Part shown: positions 61,747 to 64,000 of the stretch, piece after piece
Layout of the letters: each line of letters starts with the position of its first letter
Numbering within the stretch: the first letter of the stretch is position 1
Assembly: GCA_036937835.1 (NCBI GenBank)
Contig: CM072877.1
Coordinates: 8,322,501 to 8,386,500, forward strand
Source: Pampus argenteus
Lineage: Eukaryota > Chordata > Actinopteri > Scombriformes > Stromateidae
Direction: 5' to 3'
DNA: 64,000 nucleotides
Notes under the pieces: model-generated
What the model saw: only the letters and a program-made list of their open reading frames with translations
Databases searched by the model: none
What the model was told of the DNA's origin: nothing
Translations under genes and position numbers: made by a program

Positions 61747-62290
61747 GTAACTGTCTTTTTAATAATTCATTTTTTAAATCATATATTTTATTTATATAAT
61801 ATATATATTTATTAATATATATTTATAATATTGAACATAAATATATATATTTATAATATTGAACATAAATGTTACCATTTGATGTTCCATGTTTTCATCA
61901 GAGTTATCTTCAAGCTCATTTTCATCTGCAGTGCTTTGGCATTAATTCATGTAACAGAGGTAGTTGTGACTTGAAAATATAAACATTTAATGATTACAAA
62001 GCAGAATAAGTTAAGAAAAGTGTAATTGGCTTTATTTTTTGCAAGCTTGACTTAATTTAGCCTGGATTTCATGGATTAAGGGTTAGGTTTATCTATAAAT
62101 TAAACTGGTTTTCTTTGACTAAAGCTGGCAATTTAATGTCAAAAGGTGAAATGTAGCTACTTTTTGGTGTTTAACTTGCTTGACAGTTAATTATCCAGTT
62201 CCATTAAATCAGTGGCTCTACTTCCATTGAATCCCTGGACCTACTGTAACACCTCAGTCTATGACACTAATTTATTTGCTTTCTTTACAG
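61747..62290 (+). other. skor2: Probable 3' UTR intron of skor2
   Basis: A GTAACT donor lies just after the stop and a strong acceptor (GCTTTCTTTACAG|GCTG) lies at 62290. The interval is AT-rich, with a duplicated TTTATAATATTGAACATAAA phrase at about 61822-61870. If the intron is not used, the 3' UTR simply runs through. Because the junction would be less than 50 nt from the stop, it should not trigger nonsense-mediated decay. Confidence 0.5.
61822..61870. repeat. Short tandem duplication
   Basis: A phrase of about 28 bp (ATATTTATAATATTGAACAT plus AAATAT) occurs twice in tandem within AT-rich DNA. Confidence 0.75.
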
Positions 62291-63840
62291 GCTGAGTCAA
62301 CAAAATCCCATCTAAAAGGAGGAAACTGTCGGGATTTATGTGAAAAAAAGACAAATCACACATAAACTGGCAGAGATATGTAGGTGGGAGACAGACATAC
62401 ACAAAGGAATATGACACTATATAGTATATATAGACATTTCTTAAGTTTTCCTGGGACAGTGATTTTCAGCACATCCTCTGTGAATAGCCCTGCACTTAAA
62501 CTCTATCTGGTAAGAACACAGTTTGGACCAGTGTGGACTGCCGTGGTGACACGCTGGTTAAAGTGTCATCCCTGTTTCCTGTAGCCTGGGTCCAGTTTAT
62601 TTCTCAAAACTGACTGAACTGAAAGGGACGTAAACTAGTGACATCAGGTGAAAATGATTTGTGCTCTTTCCTCACTGCTGCGCTAGCAGTCAGACTCAAA
62701 GCTTTACCCGACTACGACCAAAGCAACCACGGCATCTCTCTGTGAACTTTTCTAGAGACATTGAAGACAACCAGGAATGCAGTTGTAGACATCTTCAGAA
62801 AACCATGAACTTGTCAAAGCTGACTAGACGGATGAGTCATACTGTAGATTCAGTAAGGCAAATGTACGACTCTGGATGAAATTGACGATTCTCATTATAA
62901 GATTGTTGCTGTTGCTGTTGTTGTTGTTGCCGTGGTATCACCAAATGCCGGCCCTAAAGAGAAACAAACATACCAACTTTTATTTACTGTCAACATCTGA
63001 TCCCAAAGGGATTTTCAACAACATGTCCACTTGAACACACCAGATAAAGTACAAAATAATCAGGTTTTCAGTTTAAAACCTACAGTAATGGTGCAATTAC
63101 AACAGTATTAATAACAGGTGCAAACTGACAAACTGTTTGTACCTGTAGATTTTGTATTTGGGGATGATTCCTGAATGTATAAAAACCCTACAGTATTATG
63201 TGCAGTACAGATGTTGCTACATTGTCCATTTAACATCTGATTATACATTTTTAGCATTTAATTTATACAAGAAATGATTCCTCAAAAAAAAAAAAACAGC
63301 ATCTCGTCACATATTGTTAAGAAACAGTCTTCAGCAGTTGACCTCTGTGCATATCATAGCTGGAATTGAAATCCTTTGCTCAAGAGCTCCCTTTTTATTC
63401 TCCACCAAGTCCAATTCTAACCAATAACCTGCAAGCTTACAAACAAAAGGTGAACATTAGTAATATATCGTAGGCTACCGAGTCCGCCTTTGAAAAGTGT
63501 TTGGGATGTTGGTTGGCAGGTGACGAATGGACGTTCTGTGTACTTTTTTGTGCTCCGAAAGATTGTCTGGGCCACAAGGAGCAAAAGACTGAAGTTTGTC
63601 AGTGTTGTAAATCTACCTGTAAAATATTTCACCCGACTGTACAAAATGTCAGTGAAAGTGAGAACCTCACAGTCTATCTATATGTGTTTGTTTGTTCTAT
63701 TTATTTGAGTATCTGGTCCTAAGACCCTGATTGTGAAAATATTATTTATAACAATGTTAAAAGAAAAAGAAAGACACATGATAATGATGAAGGTGCAGTC
63801 AAGTGTATGTCAGAAAGAATAAAAATGCAAACTCACCCAT
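62291..63840 (+). other. skor2: skor2 3' UTR (putative exon 9)
   Basis: No coding frame with support. The first canonical polyadenylation signal after the stop is AATAAA at 63818-63823, so cleavage is expected near 63,835-63,845. A GTT/GCT triplet run lies at about 62903-62930. A Cys-rich 73-codon frame at 63501-63722 is regarded as chance. Confidence 0.55.
63818..63823 (+). terminator. skor2: Polyadenylation signal AATAAA
   Basis: Canonical hexamer about 2.1 kb after the stop codon in genomic coordinates. A variant ATTAAA at 63973-63978 could serve as a distal alternative. Confidence 0.55.
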
Positions 63841-64000
63841 CTTGTTTATAGAATGAAATGAATGACTGGATAAAGTTGTCATTTACTGAGAAAATGTTAT
63901 CATTATAAACTGTTAATGCAGATGTATTTAAATACCCTATGTTCTTGTAGTTTCTCTACTATTTATGTGTAAATTAAAAGTCTATACATTACCGACAATG
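63841..64000. other. Downstream flank
   Basis: AT-rich sequence after the proximal poly(A) signal; may still be transcribed if the ATTAAA at 63973 is used. Confidence 0.4.

Noticed and set aside
63501..63722. Cys-rich 73-codon frame after skor2
   Set aside because: It lies inside the probable 3' UTR, upstream of the poly(A) signal, without any recognised domain.

Overview
The window looks like teleost fish DNA. It is AT-rich and crowded with CA/TG microsatellites. It carries decayed fish-type DNA transposons (one Tc1-like, one hAT-like non-autonomous) and holds a single convincing protein-coding gene with vertebrate intron/exon structure. That gene is skor2 (SKI family transcriptional corepressor 2, also called Corl2 or Fussel-18). 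I identify it from the Ski/Sno homology domain, the SAND-like domain, and a C-terminal tail that follows what I remember of mammalian SKOR2 exon by exon.

Layout. Bases 1 to about 51.3 kb are intergenic, a gene desert upstream of skor2. They hold simple repeats, long purine-rich tracts (10.5-10.9, 14.6-15.1 and 30.2-32.1 kb), transposon relics (11.1-11.8, 16.9-17.0 and 24.6-25.3 kb), and about twenty islands of complex sequence rich in transcription-factor-like motifs. Those islands are candidate cis-regulatory elements. They are flagged by eye only, because no alignment was available. About 51.36-51.72 kb is the probable promoter and noncoding exon 1. A second CpG-rich patch with a perfect CRE lies about 1.8 kb further upstream. 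Bases 53,787-61,746 hold the coding exons, and about 62,291-63,840 hold the 3' UTR.

Gene model. The CDS is join(53814..55799, 56469..56532, 57307..57384, 59897..59962, 60174..60272, 60516..60583, 61683..61739). It is 2,418 nt and encodes 805 aa plus stop. Every junction is GT/AG and in phase. A probable extra intron lies in the 3' UTR, starting 7 nt after the stop codon.

How it works together. skor2 encodes a nuclear corepressor used in neuronal differentiation (known in vertebrates for Purkinje cells). It is typical for such a developmental regulator to sit beside a large gene-free, repeat-interrupted regulatory landscape. I found no second gene, RNA gene or CRISPR array, and no sign of a wholly new system. 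The most interesting leads are a cluster of five tiny uORFs (including a bare start-stop) in skor2 exon 1, a duplicated SOX/homeodomain composite site at 43.0 kb, the CpG/CRE patch at 49.7 kb, and skippable in-frame cassette exons encoding the coiled coil.
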